Source: Nissolia schottii
Taxonomy: Eukaryota > Streptophyta > Magnoliopsida > Fabales > Fabaceae
DNA: 64,000 nt
NCBI GenBank assembly: GCA_003254905.1
Contig: QANU01030664.1
Span: forward strand, 6,871-70,870
Direction: 5' to 3'
Position numbers and translations under genes: made by a program. Positions 54,285-63,928 of the stretch are shown here, one piece after another (position 1 is the first letter of the stretch; each line of letters begins with the position of its first letter). The notes below the pieces were generated by a model, which was not told the DNA's origin, did no database searches, and worked only from the letters and a program-made list of their open reading frames with translations.

Positions 54285-55519
54285 TGTAACATCCCGCTCT
54301 TTTCTTAGTAAGAATTTCGCCGAATAACTGCTCATAGAACTTTGGGTAAGAGTAAATGTGTGGAAGTCTGTAGGAATTATTTTGTTGAGTTGTGATAAAT
54401 TTCGATGACACTCAAATGATTCCTACTGACCCTCAGAATTGGATGATGAGGTTTAACTGGCTATTACACGGAGTTCTGCGGAGTTTCGGACGATTCCGCA
54501 GACACTAAAACGGCTCCATTTAGCGTGTAAAATTGAGCAGAGAGCTCGAAGTCTCTGGAAACCCCACCGGTACCAGGGAAAGGTTTTAAACACCTTAGAA
54601 TAGTCCCACGACCCCATCGGGAAGGTTGGGAAAGAACAAAACCGTGAGCCAAACGGTGGTTGGCAAACACAAGAGCGTAGAAACGGGTCGAAGGTAACTG
54701 TGAAAAATACTCTCCGGAGGAAAATTAACAAACACCTTCTAAGATTAATATTCCTAGGTAGAGGGAAATTAGAGGATCGCGACGGTACAAGCGGAATATT
54801 TTTCGGACGATCGTGCGCGACGCATCGACACTGCGAGCGATAAAACACGAGCGAAACGGAACTGGAAGAAAGTGAAATTTTGGGCAGCCCACGTGATGCA
54901 AATCAGATTTCAAGGGAAATTATTTTAAAATCAAAAACACTATTCATGATGTGACATTTGGATTATCATCCAAATTAATTAACTTTTAAAGAAATTAAAA
55001 AGGGCATTTTGGTAAATAAACCTAGGGGCAAAAGGGTAAATTTAAGGGCAGGGTTTTGGCTATAAATAGCCAGCCCCATAACCAGAAAAATTGGAAAAAT
55101 TCATAACCTAAGGGAAACTCTGTCCGTTTGCCCTGAGACTCTTTGCAGAAACTCCGCCGGAAAGCTTGGATCGCGCCCTAAGCTCGGAGGACGACTCTCC
55201 CGCCCTTCATCCACCACCGAACAACCCTCCAAGAAGTGGGTAACTCTAGTTTACTCACCTCTTTGGTGGATGTATGTGTTTATATGTGTGCATGTCTTGA
55301 TGTTTGTATGCATGCTTAATTAGTTTAGATGCTTGGTTAGGATAGGGAGATGATTCTGATGGGTCCTGTGACCTGGACTAGATAGGATTTTGATAGTTAG
55401 AATATGTGTAAAAACCTCAAAGAGTAACCATGAGCAAAGGGGAAGAGAAAGGATAGAAATAATGAATTCGGTTTTCAGTTTCGCCTAGTGACCGCTGAGC
55501 GGCCCTTGGTACCGCTGAG
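54285..55519 (+). mobile_element. LTR H, first 1235 bp, inserted in element G
   Basis: It starts TGTAACATCCCGCTCTTTTC; the likely left duplication is CACTA (54280-54284). It has the AATATTTTT block (54769-54820), TATAAATA (55061-55068), donor-like GAAGTGG|GTAACTC (55239/55240) and the start of a CGCTGAGCGG array (55490-55519), where LTR E cuts it. It is closely related to LTR G. Confidence 0.8.
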
Positions 55520-56509
55520 TGCAACACCCTAGCTAGTTGGCCTATGCTTAAGTCATAGGTTTCCCTGGCTAGGTGGTTGACTGCTGGGCTGTGAACTATT
55601 ACCATTCTAACTTATCTATTGAAATTAGGATTACTGAAAATACGGGTCAATTTGAAACCTCTTTCGTAAATACATGTATATGAAAAGTAATGAGCCTTGC
55701 GAGTAATACAGCGAATAACGACATAGCTAAAAGATAAGAGAGTATAAATACATACCTGTAGCGTGGAGCTTTAGCGGCAGAAAGTACACATAGAGGCCCG
55801 AAGATACACAACATTCCATTTTAATACAATACATAAGGTTTATACATAGTTCTATCAGAGGATGATAATATACATAAACAGTAGCAATAATGTACAAATG
55901 CGGAAACTAAAAGCAAACTACGTACACGAGCGGCACAACTCGCTTCATGTACGGTACAACAACCTAACTCTGCACTCGGGTCCGGCTGGCCTCCACCTAC
56001 TCGGAGTCTCCTAGTCACTCTAAAGGCTCCTCCTCCTCACTGCTACTCAAATCTGTCACCGCCGAGAAGCCACGTGGGGCAAAGCGATGCGCTCGGGCGG
56101 TCAGTATCCTCTTCCGTGCAGTGGTCCGGCGACCTCGGGCTTGAACTGGCGGAGTGTACGCCCCTCGATCGGTAGCTGGCGTCGAGCCTGGCATAGGCGT
56201 CTGCTCTGGCTCCGAAGGAGGCATCTCCTCATCGCCGTTGAGGCGAATCGGATCCCTGCTGCTGCTCCTCGGATGCTCATCCACCCAGATAGGGTTTAGT
56301 GGCGACGTACCTGGGGCTCCAAGCCTCTGCCTGGGAGGATGATCAGGCTCGTCTGGTAAACGTGCGGGCGCGTACATGCTCGTCTCCAAGAGGGTGTCGG
56401 TGCGGTAGTTGCGCATGCGGGTACGCGTGAATAGCCAAACATCCTTGGTCGGTGGCGACGTCGTGGCTGCAAGCTGGATCCATAATCGAGTGGGGGTGAG
56501 AACTCTAGG
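55520..56509 (-). mobile_element. LTR E, last part, inserted in LTR H
   Basis: The minus-strand LTR end CTAGCTAGGGTGTTGCA is at 55520. It holds the LTR ORF (56015-56473) and is cut by element D, whose left duplication CTAGG is 56505-56509. It resumes at 62434. It resembles the A/B type in layout but is clearly diverged. Confidence 0.8.
56015..56473 (-). CDS. LTR ORF, element E copy, open but lacking ATG
   Basis: It is open from the acceptor-like ATTATGGATCCAG (AG at 56474-56475) to TAG 56015-56017, about 152 codons. It aligns along its length with the intact B copy: KDVWLFTRTRMRNYRTDTLL, YAPARLPDEP, PIWVDEHP, DPIRLNGDEEMPPSEPEQ, TTARKR, LSSSEEEE. The position of B's start codon is ACG here, so it would need an upstream start joined by splicing, or has lost its start. 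An open frame in a copy this diverged argues for past coding selection. Function unknown. Confidence 0.55.
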   Translation of the reverse strand, partial: LAATTSPPTKDVWLFTRTRMRNYRTDTLLETSMYAPARLPDEPDHPPRQRLGAPGTSPLNPIWVDEHPRSSSRDPIRLNGDEEMPPSEPEQTPMPGSTPATDRGAYTPPVQARGRRTTARKRILTARAHRFAPRGFSAVTDLSSSEEEEPLE

Positions 56510-57759
56510 TGTAACATCCCGATTTTTCGTTAGAGAAATATTCGTAAAATATAAATAATTAATTAATTTTCTAAGCATGATTAGGGAATTAAGATGGAAA
56601 ATTTTAGCTAAAATATCCCTAGGAATTTGGACGTGTCGCGATAGAAAATTCGGCAGACAACCGAACAGTCGTTGTTCGCTGATGAACCTTTGGCATGCAA
56701 AATGGTGTCCGTGAAAATAATCTCCCGGAGGAAAATTTCACAAACACCTTTAATATTAATACCCTTAGGTAGGTGGGAATTAGAGGATCGCGATGGTACA
56801 AACAGAATATTTTTCGGATGACCGAGTGCGCGACGCACTGAGATTGCGAGTGATAAAACACGAGCGAACCGGAACCGGGAGAGAATAAAATCTCACCAGC
56901 AGCAAGGTGAAGGGCTGCACGGTTTTTTGAAGGGGTTTTGGGTCAAAAATATCCCCTAAATCAAGCTTCTAAATTTCCATCACCATACCTTCCTTACACA
57001 TACCTTCCTTACACATGCCCATACCCACCCATACCTAAGCCCATGCCTTACACTATTCACCTCCTTTTCTTTATTTCAAAAAAATCAATTAATTTCCTCA
57101 CAAATCAGCCTCCAAAAAACTAGCTCATCTTCCCCCAAAATCTCAAGAATTTCATCTTCTACATTCTCCCAAAAACACACACCAAACTAAGCTTCAAAGC
57201 ACACCACCAAACCACCAAGAGATCAAGCACTTCTTCCACCTCCTTCCACCTTCCACAACCGAACCACACCCCCAAAGTCTCCTCATCTTAGTTTCATTTT
57301 CTTACACTCACAACCAAGAGGAACAACATCATCATCCTCTTCATTGTGCAAGGTCCTCATTTTGGAGAAAGGTGACATAAAGCTTTGGGAACATCAAGGC
57401 TTGTGGAACTTCACTCCCAACTCCCTTCACCAACCTTTTTGAGAGGTGGGTACACTTGGCTTGGTCACCCCTTGGTGGCTTATGTTTGCTTGTATGTGTT
57501 TATGTGCTTGTATGCTCTATGAACATGTTATGTTAGAAATGTTATGCTAGGACTTAGGAGAAAATGCACATAATATGTGTTTTATGCTTAAAAATAAATT
57601 TACTTGTATTATTAAGGATTTGTTTTAAATGAATGTGATTTGAAGATGATAATATGTGATTTATAAATGCTGGAGTATGTGGAAAAATGTTTTTAGGGTT
57701 GTACATGAAAGAATCTTGAGGAAAGGTGACATAGAGCAAAAATGGAGTTTTTGGCATAA

Positions 57760-58410
57760 AAGGGCAAAATGGTCAAATCTGTAATTTCGGGTGTTTGGGC
57801 TAAAAATCTGGGTTTATTATCATGAAAAATGGGTTCAGAGATATCAAAAACCTTGGGGTCAAGACTTGAGTCCATTGGAGTGTGGTTAACTAAAATTTTG
57901 AAGGAAATCGGTTTTATGGGCAAAAATGGCATTTTGATCAAAAAAGGGCAAATCTGTAATTTCGGGTGTTTGGGCTAAAAATCTGGGTTTAGTATCATGA
58001 AAAATGGGTTCAGAGATATTAAAAACCTTAGGGTCAAATCTTGAGTCCATTGGGTTATGGAGAAATAAAATTCCAAAGAAAAATCAGTTTTTCGGACAAA
58101 AATGACATTTTGGGCTTATGGGGGCATAACTGTAATTTCGAGTGAGGAACTTAAAAATCTGGGTTCGTTTTCATAAAAAGTGGGTTCAGAACTATGAAAA
58201 ACCTTAGGGTCAAGTCTTGATTCCATTGGGTCTTTGAGAACAAAAAAATTCCAAAGAAAATAGGGCGTTTGGGGGGGGCAAACGATAATTTTGGAAAAAG
58301 GGGGCAAACTGCAATTTCGTGGAACTGGGAGTGAAATCTGACTTTTTAATCATGAAAAATGGTCTTAGGCTATCCAAAAACCTTGGAGTAAGGTCTTGGA
58401 CCTCTCCAGT
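57760..58410. repeat. 180-bp tandem repeat, 3.6 copies, in LTR D
   Basis: Successive CTGTAATTTCG positions at about 57778, 57953, 58129 and 58308 give periods of about 176-185 bp. Each unit includes ATCAAAAACCTTGGGGTAAG or a variant. Solo LTRs 1, 2 and 3 have two copies of the same unit, so the number varies by family. Confidence 0.85.
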
Positions 58411-58913
58411 TTCTGATTACAAATTCCTGACAGAAAACGGACACATGCTCCGCGATTTTTAGAATAAATACTGAATATGTCTGTTTACGTTTAGGATATG
58501 TTTAAACATGAGATGTCGAGCTATGTATGTCCTATGTGTTATGTATTGCATGAATATATGAATATGTGCCAGATGTGCTATGTGCTTCATGAATAGATTT
58601 TTAGAAAGTATGAACTTATGATGAAAACGATTTATGGGAAATGGAAAGTATGTTAATGATTATGAACTGAGAATTTATGTTTAAGGCTTATGATCTATTG
58701 ACTGGAATGGAATGTATTGATATATGTCTTATATGATTATGTGTGATGGAAATGGTTTTACAAAAGGAAAGGAAAAAGGGAAAGGAAAGGGAAAGGTATC
58801 GGGCAGGACGTCACTAAGTCCCAAAAAGGAAAAAGGAAGGGAAGGAAAAATGAATCTTTTCCTAGCTGTGCCACTAGCCGGCAGGAAAGGCAAGCTGAAC
58901 CCTGGGCATGCTT

Positions 58914-59020
58914 CGTCCCTAGCATAAGGACGGAGTAGGGTCCCCTCGCCATCCCTAGCATAAGGATGGATTCTCCTATCGTGAGCTACTAAGGTTTAGC
59001 GTGGCCTAGTCCTCACGATA
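58914..59020 (+). other. Tandem hairpins and closed stem in LTR D
   Basis: CGTCC-CTAGCATAA-GGACG (58914-58932) and CCATCC-CTAGCATAA-GGATGG (58949-58969) share the loop but not the stem. TATCGTGAG/CTCACGATA (58977-59020) follows. Confidence 0.65.
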
Positions 59021-59944
59021 CTGAGACAACAAGGAAGCCTGTCGTGGTAGGCCACCGTTACGGGGGGGTTGAGCTTGAAGTATGTGCTCTGAGTGATATA
59101 ACTGTACATAAGTGGATGTGTGAAGAAGCTTATAATTAAAATGGGCACGGTTATAAGTGGGCGCACACGGAAGCTTATTATGTGATTATGTGAATTATGT
59201 GATTATATGTGATTTAGGAAGTAAGGTAGAGAACAGATGACTTAGTTAATGAAGAATAGGTTCCCCCAGTCACCTAGTAAAGTAGATAAAGCTGTTCAGG
59301 ACTTTAGGCCAAACAATAATCAGTAGGATGTTAGTATGCATGTTCACTTAGAAACACCTGAGCGGCCGGTTGATAAGTGAGTTAAAAAGATCCCCCGACG
59401 CCAAGGTAAACCACTGAGGACGAATGTTCTCACCCGCACTCACTTATGCTTCCAGGGGCAGACGTGAGCTATGATAAGCAACGAGAGGATCAGAAAAGAA
59501 TGGAGGACAAGCCACCGATGACGGACAGACAGATCTTCAAGGCTATGAAGACACGCAAGGCTAGTGATATGCTAGCCAAACCTTTGTGATGTATATGGAT
59601 GACTATAACATGTATATGTAACTTTACTATAATATTATATGATTGGTTGTACTTATCTGTGAAGGACCAGGTACTTGCTTATGTAATTATTTTATGCTAT
59701 GAATGGCTATTAGTTGTATGCCTCAAGCACTATCGTTTGCCTTATATATACACTTTGATTCACACATGGCTCATATTTCATGAATAAGCACTCAGTAGAA
59801 AAGTTTTAAATTGGTCCATATTTTCCTTAATCTAGTATTTTCGAAAAAGTAATAAGGGACTATGAATATTCCCACCAAGTGATTAACAACCTAGTGAGCA
59901 TTGCATACTGCTCGAGGGTATGCAGTTAGCTAGGGTGTTACAGT

Positions 59945-59956
59945 TGGTGTCAGAGT
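59945..59956 (+). other. Primer-binding site of element D, two mismatches
   Basis: TGGTGTCAGAGT differs at two positions from TGGTATCAGAGC, the tRNA-iMet complement. Both changes are transitions. Confidence 0.7.
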
Positions 59957-61163
59957 AGTTTGGTCCAAGTGAGCCTAAGGACTGAGCTTATCTGCACTTC
60001 CGAGCGTACTCTCTTGTTAGCTTGCACGGTGTTTAAGTATAACACCTTGGTGTATAAGGTCCAAGTGTATGGGTCGGGGTTCACTCGTACCGGAACACCG
60101 ATTTGTCCTTGTTTCTTGTGCACATTCAGAATCAGTTCGCCATGCACTAAGTCTTATCTTTTGAGATAAGGGGTAGTGTGGCATAATGCACTCTAACACT
60201 TTGCTTTCATTCAACTGTTGCATTTTTCAGGAACATAGAGCCTAGCTAACTCTGTGTCTTGTTAAGTGTATTCAGGGCTTGATAGCTAGTGCAGAGTGGA
60301 CTCTGTAAATCTTATTCTCGACGAACTTGGCCTTCAGCTAAGTGTCTCCCTGCGATTAGGCCGTTACTCATTGGAAGAGGACGGATTGTTCGGGAAATGA
60401 ACCCCTAACCAAGGAGAAACCCTTTGTTCATTCTCTGAATTAAAGCACTCCTTCACACAATGCATCCTCTCTCCTCATAAAGGATTCTTTGGAAAATTCC
60501 TTGCTCCTATCCTTGATGAGACACTCCCCTATGTCTTATATTCTGACCTTTATAAGAGATCCTAGGGAAAAACCCGAGCCTTTACATCCTTTTAAATTCA
60601 GTGCCTCTACGAATCTTTGACTTTCCTTGTGGACGGTTTTCAGGTAAGGATCGAATGTTCTCTTCTTCCGAAGGAATAGACTCAGAGATAGGTCTTTCCC
60701 TTCTTTCTGTGGCCTATCCTAAGGATCATGCCACCTCGTTCCCCCATAATCTAGTTGGTTTTGTCAATTTGTTCCGACGGACCGACGGAGTCGGATCACG
60801 ATTCTTTTTGCTTCTCAAGCAGATCAAGCCTTCGCTTTCTGAAATTCAAACCATGATGCAAGTTGTGCCCTTTGCATCTGATAGGAAAATTTGACTTAAC
60901 AATTTTTATAAACTACCTATGAAAAGCATTCAAAAATAATAATAATAATAATAATGAAATAATAAAACCCCTTAAGCATATGGTAAGATTTTCGAATGAC
61001 TAAAAGATCTTTAGAAAACGCCTGGTTACGTTGGGTAACCCATGAGGTTGGTTGGGGGATCGGTGGAAATCTGATAGTGAAAAGACTGGTAGGAATCTTA
61101 TAGGTTTAGTATACCCTTGCCTTCGCCATAAGTTTAAATGTTATGAACAGACAGGTAATTCCC
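59957..61163 (+). other. Element D leader region, no recognised gene
   Basis: About 1.2 kb before the gap. A 97-codon ORF at 60601-60894 (MPLRIFDFPCGRFSGKDRMF ... LSLLSVAYPKDHATSFPHNL) is the longest; I do not recognise it and cannot tell whether it is real. A perfect 7-bp hairpin CTTATCT-TTTG-AGATAAG is at 60153-60170, and an (AAT)n tract at 60936-60953. This may be an untranslated leader ahead of gag. Confidence 0.4.
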
Positions 61164-61945
61164 NNNNNNNNNNNNNNNNNNNNNNNNNNNNNNNNNNNNN
61201 NNNNNNNNNNNNNNNNNNNNNNNNNNNNNNNNNNNNNNNNNNNNNNNNNNNNNNNNNNNNNNNNNNNNNNNNNNNNNNNNNNNNNNNNNNNNNNNNNNNN
61301 NNNNNNNNNNNNNNNNNNNNNNNNNNNNNNNNNNNNNNNNNNNNNNNNNNNNNNNNNNNNNNNNNNNNNNNNNNNNNNNNNNNNNNNNNNNNNNNNNNNN
61401 NNNNNNNNNNNNNNNNNNNNNNNNNNNNNNNNNNNNNNNNNNNNNNNNNNNNNNNNNNNNNNNNNNNNNNNNNNNNNNNNNNNNNNNNNNNNNNNNNNNN
61501 NNNNNNNNNNNNNNNNNNNNNNNNNNNNNNNNNNNNNNNNNNNNNNNNNNNNNNNNNNNNNNNNNNNNNNNNNNNNNNNNNNNNNNNNNNNNNNNNNNNN
61601 NNNNNNNNNNNNNNNNNNNNNNNNNNNNNNNNNNNNNNNNNNNNNNNNNNNNNNNNNNNNNNNNNNNNNNNNNNNNNNNNNNNNNNNNNNNNNNNNNNNN
61701 NNNNNNNNNNNNNNNNNNNNNNNNNNNNNNNNNNNNNNNNNNNNNNNNNNNNNNNNNNNNNNNNNNNNNNNNNNNNNNNNNNNNNNNNNNNNNNNNNNNN
61801 NNNNNNNNNNNNNNNNNNNNNNNNNNNNNNNNNNNNNNNNNNNNNNNNNNNNNNNNNNNNNNNNNNNNNNNNNNNNNNNNNNNNNNNNNNNNNNNNNNNN
61901 NNNNNNNNNNNNNNNNNNNNNNNNNNNNNNNNNNNNNNNNNNNNN
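61164..61945. other. Assembly gap (782 N)
   Basis: A run of N. Frames drawn across it are artefacts. The 3' LTR of element D must begin inside it, so its true size is larger than 782 bp if the 3' LTR is full-length. Confidence 1.
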
Positions 61946-62428
61946 AGACGTGAGCTATGATAAGCAACGAGAGGATCAGAAAAGAACGGAGGACAAGCCA
62001 CCGATGACGGACAGACAGATCTTCAAGGCTATGAAGACACGCTGGGCTAGTGATACGCTAGCCGAACCTTTGTGATGTATATGGATGACTATAACATCTA
62101 TATGTAACTTTACTATAATATTATATGATTGTTTGTACTTATCGGTGAAGGACCAGGTACTTGCTTATGTAATTATTTTATGCTATGAATGGCTATTAGT
62201 TGTATGCCTCAAGCACTATCGTTTGCCTTATATATACACTTTGATTCACACATGGCTCATATTTCATGAATAAGCACTCAGTAGAAAAGTTTTAAATTGG
62301 TCCATATTTTCCTTAATCTAGTATTTTCGAAAAAGTAATAAGGGACTATGAATATTCCCACCAAGTGATTAACAACCTAGTGAGCATTGCATACTGCTCG
62401 AGGGTATGCAGTTAGCTAGGGTGTTCCA
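61946..62428 (+). repeat. Element D 3' LTR, last 483 bp
   Basis: Near-identical to 59460-59942. It ends CTAGGGTGTTCCA, followed by the CTAGG duplication. Confidence 0.92.
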
Positions 62429-62887
62429 CTAGGTCCTCAGTGAGTTTCCTGTGGCTACTAGGGGTTCATTTACTCGAGTATCCTCCAGGCCGCTCAGGGG
62501 TTCTTTACGTGATCATGCATACTACAAACCCTACTGATTATTATCTTTTACTAAGACCCTGAACAGCTTTATATAAATTTAGCTAGGTGAATAGGGACTA
62601 GTCTTTCTTACTACGGCTACGTTCTTATGACCCTTATCTTTTGATCGTAATTACACTACTCGTCTCGGGTCGTTCCCTTGACGATACATAATGCACAAAC
62701 AGTTATTCATAATGCTTAAATAGCTATACATACATGTTTATCATCACATCATCAGTCATCAATTCATCCATTTAATCATATAGTGCATGAGGGAATTTGG
62801 GGATCTCTTACGCGCTCTGTGGCTGCATCCTACTTAGTCCTTCACACCTTTGTAGCCGTGGCCTCAGACTACAACCTCTTTTTGCTA

Positions 62888-62973
62888 CTATTGTATCGAC
62901 CCGGCGGCGCTCTTTACCGGTGTGGTAGCTAACCACATAAGGCTCATAGGAGGTAAACATCAAATACAATTAG
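62888..62973 (-). other. Stem-closed structured domain (LTR E)
   Basis: CTATTGTATCGA faces TCAAATACAATTAG; TTGTAT pairs with ATACAA where element A has CGTG with CA(C/T)G. Inside is the invariant GTGGT-AGCTA-ACCAC hairpin. Confidence 0.55.
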
Positions 62974-63519
62974 TGCAACCATCCCCTGTGGCATGGCGAG
63001 GGATCAGACCTATGAAAGATTAGGCGCGGACGCGCTTAGATCGGCCCTATGACACGATTCGGTTTCATTTTCCTCTTTTAGTGGGGCCCCTTAGTCATCA
63101 TCTCATTCGTGCAGGCCTATGCCTATTTTACTTGTGTGGGCCTATGCCCGTTTTGCATCTTTGGGCCTATGCCCATTTTGCCGTTATGAGGTCTCTCTAC
63201 CTGCGTTGGTCGTGACCAATTCGTCTTGCCAAATTGGCGAGGGGCGTGTCTGTAAGACTTTGCCAAGAGAATAGGGTTTCCCTAACTATAAAACTACTGA
63301 CTCTGGCTAAGGCCATCCGAATCCATGGTGATTCGTCGCCTCTGCTCTACTTTTATTCCCTAGGGTTCAATTATGATCTTCGTTAAATTTTAGCGTGAAC
63401 TTCCAATTGTCTAAAGCCGTCCTAACTCTTACGACGACCCTACCTCATGATGCATGCTCAAACACATAGATATGGCCTAACCTTACTCATTGGATCCCTT
63501 AGAAACCTTCAACTCCCAA

Positions 63520-63745
63520 CTCTGCCAGGTTTCATTCGAATACTAGCTGTGGTATTCGAATGAAATCTCTCGGAGTCCTTTCATTCGATTGGAATAGGCT
63601 TTCATTCGACTGCACTCCCTCGGCATTCTTTCATTCGAATACTAAGGGATTCATTCGATTGAATTCCTAAAAATTTGCCTCATTTGACTGCTGAGGAATT
63701 CATTCGAGGGAAAGCTCACCTGGGCTTTTATTCGACTGAATTCCT
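63520..63745. repeat. CATTCGAATG-type palindrome array in LTR E
   Basis: About nine motifs, including TTCATTCGAAT, TATTCGAATGAA, TTCATTCGATTG and TTCATTCGACTG. It is in the same position as the arrays of LTRs A and B. Confidence 0.8.
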
Positions 63746-63928
63746 GTAGTATTCGAATGAAGACTACAAAAATCGCCTCCCGAGACTCTAGTTCTCAAAT
63801 CTTTACTATTCCTAGGGTTCCAAGTAGTACAGTTACGCGTTCCATTTCTCCATCGTTCACAAAACCCTTTTTACATTATTTCCCCCCAAAATACTACTTA
63901 ATAGTTTTGTAGTCAGATATACACATAG

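Larger units (their letters stand above)
56510..59942 (+). repeat. Element D 5' LTR (3433 bp)
   Basis: It starts TGTAACATCCCGATTTTTCG, ends CTAGGGTGTTACA. It has the AATATTTTT block (56779-56830), a donor-like GAGAGGTGGGTAC (57441-57452), a 180-bp tandem repeat (57760-58410), a purine-rich stretch (58758-58860), hairpins CGTCC/GGACG and CCATCC/GGATGG (58914-58969), TATCGTGAG/CTCACGATA (58977-59020), a GATAAAGCTGTTCAGG block (59285) and the acceptor-like GCTTCCAG (59455). I see no clear TATA box. Confidence 0.88.
56510..62428 (+). mobile_element. Element D: Gypsy-type element with LTRs, interior mostly in the gap
   Basis: Perfect duplication CTAGG (56505-56509 and 62429-62433). 5' LTR 56510-59942, decayed primer site 59945-59956, internal 59957-61163, gap 61164-61945, end of 3' LTR 61946-62428. 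The last 480 bp of the two LTRs (59460-59942 versus 61946-62428) differ at only a few sites, so it is a recent insertion. No gag or pol is visible in the sequenced interior. Confidence 0.88.
62434..63928 (-). mobile_element. LTR E, earlier part
   Basis: It continues from 56509 across element D. It contains the minus-strand GATAAAGCT-type block (about 62560-62580), the stem-closed domain (62888-62973), AGGC/GCCT and GGGC/GCCC hairpins with CTAT loops (63114-63175) and an array of CATTCGAATG/ATTCGATTGAA palindromes (63520-63745). It is cut at 63928 by LTR I, so its start is outside the window. Confidence 0.75.

Noticed and set aside
61052..62075. ORFs of about 280-310 codons on both strands across the N run
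   Set aside because: They exist only because N codons are not stops; more than 80% of each is unknown sequence.
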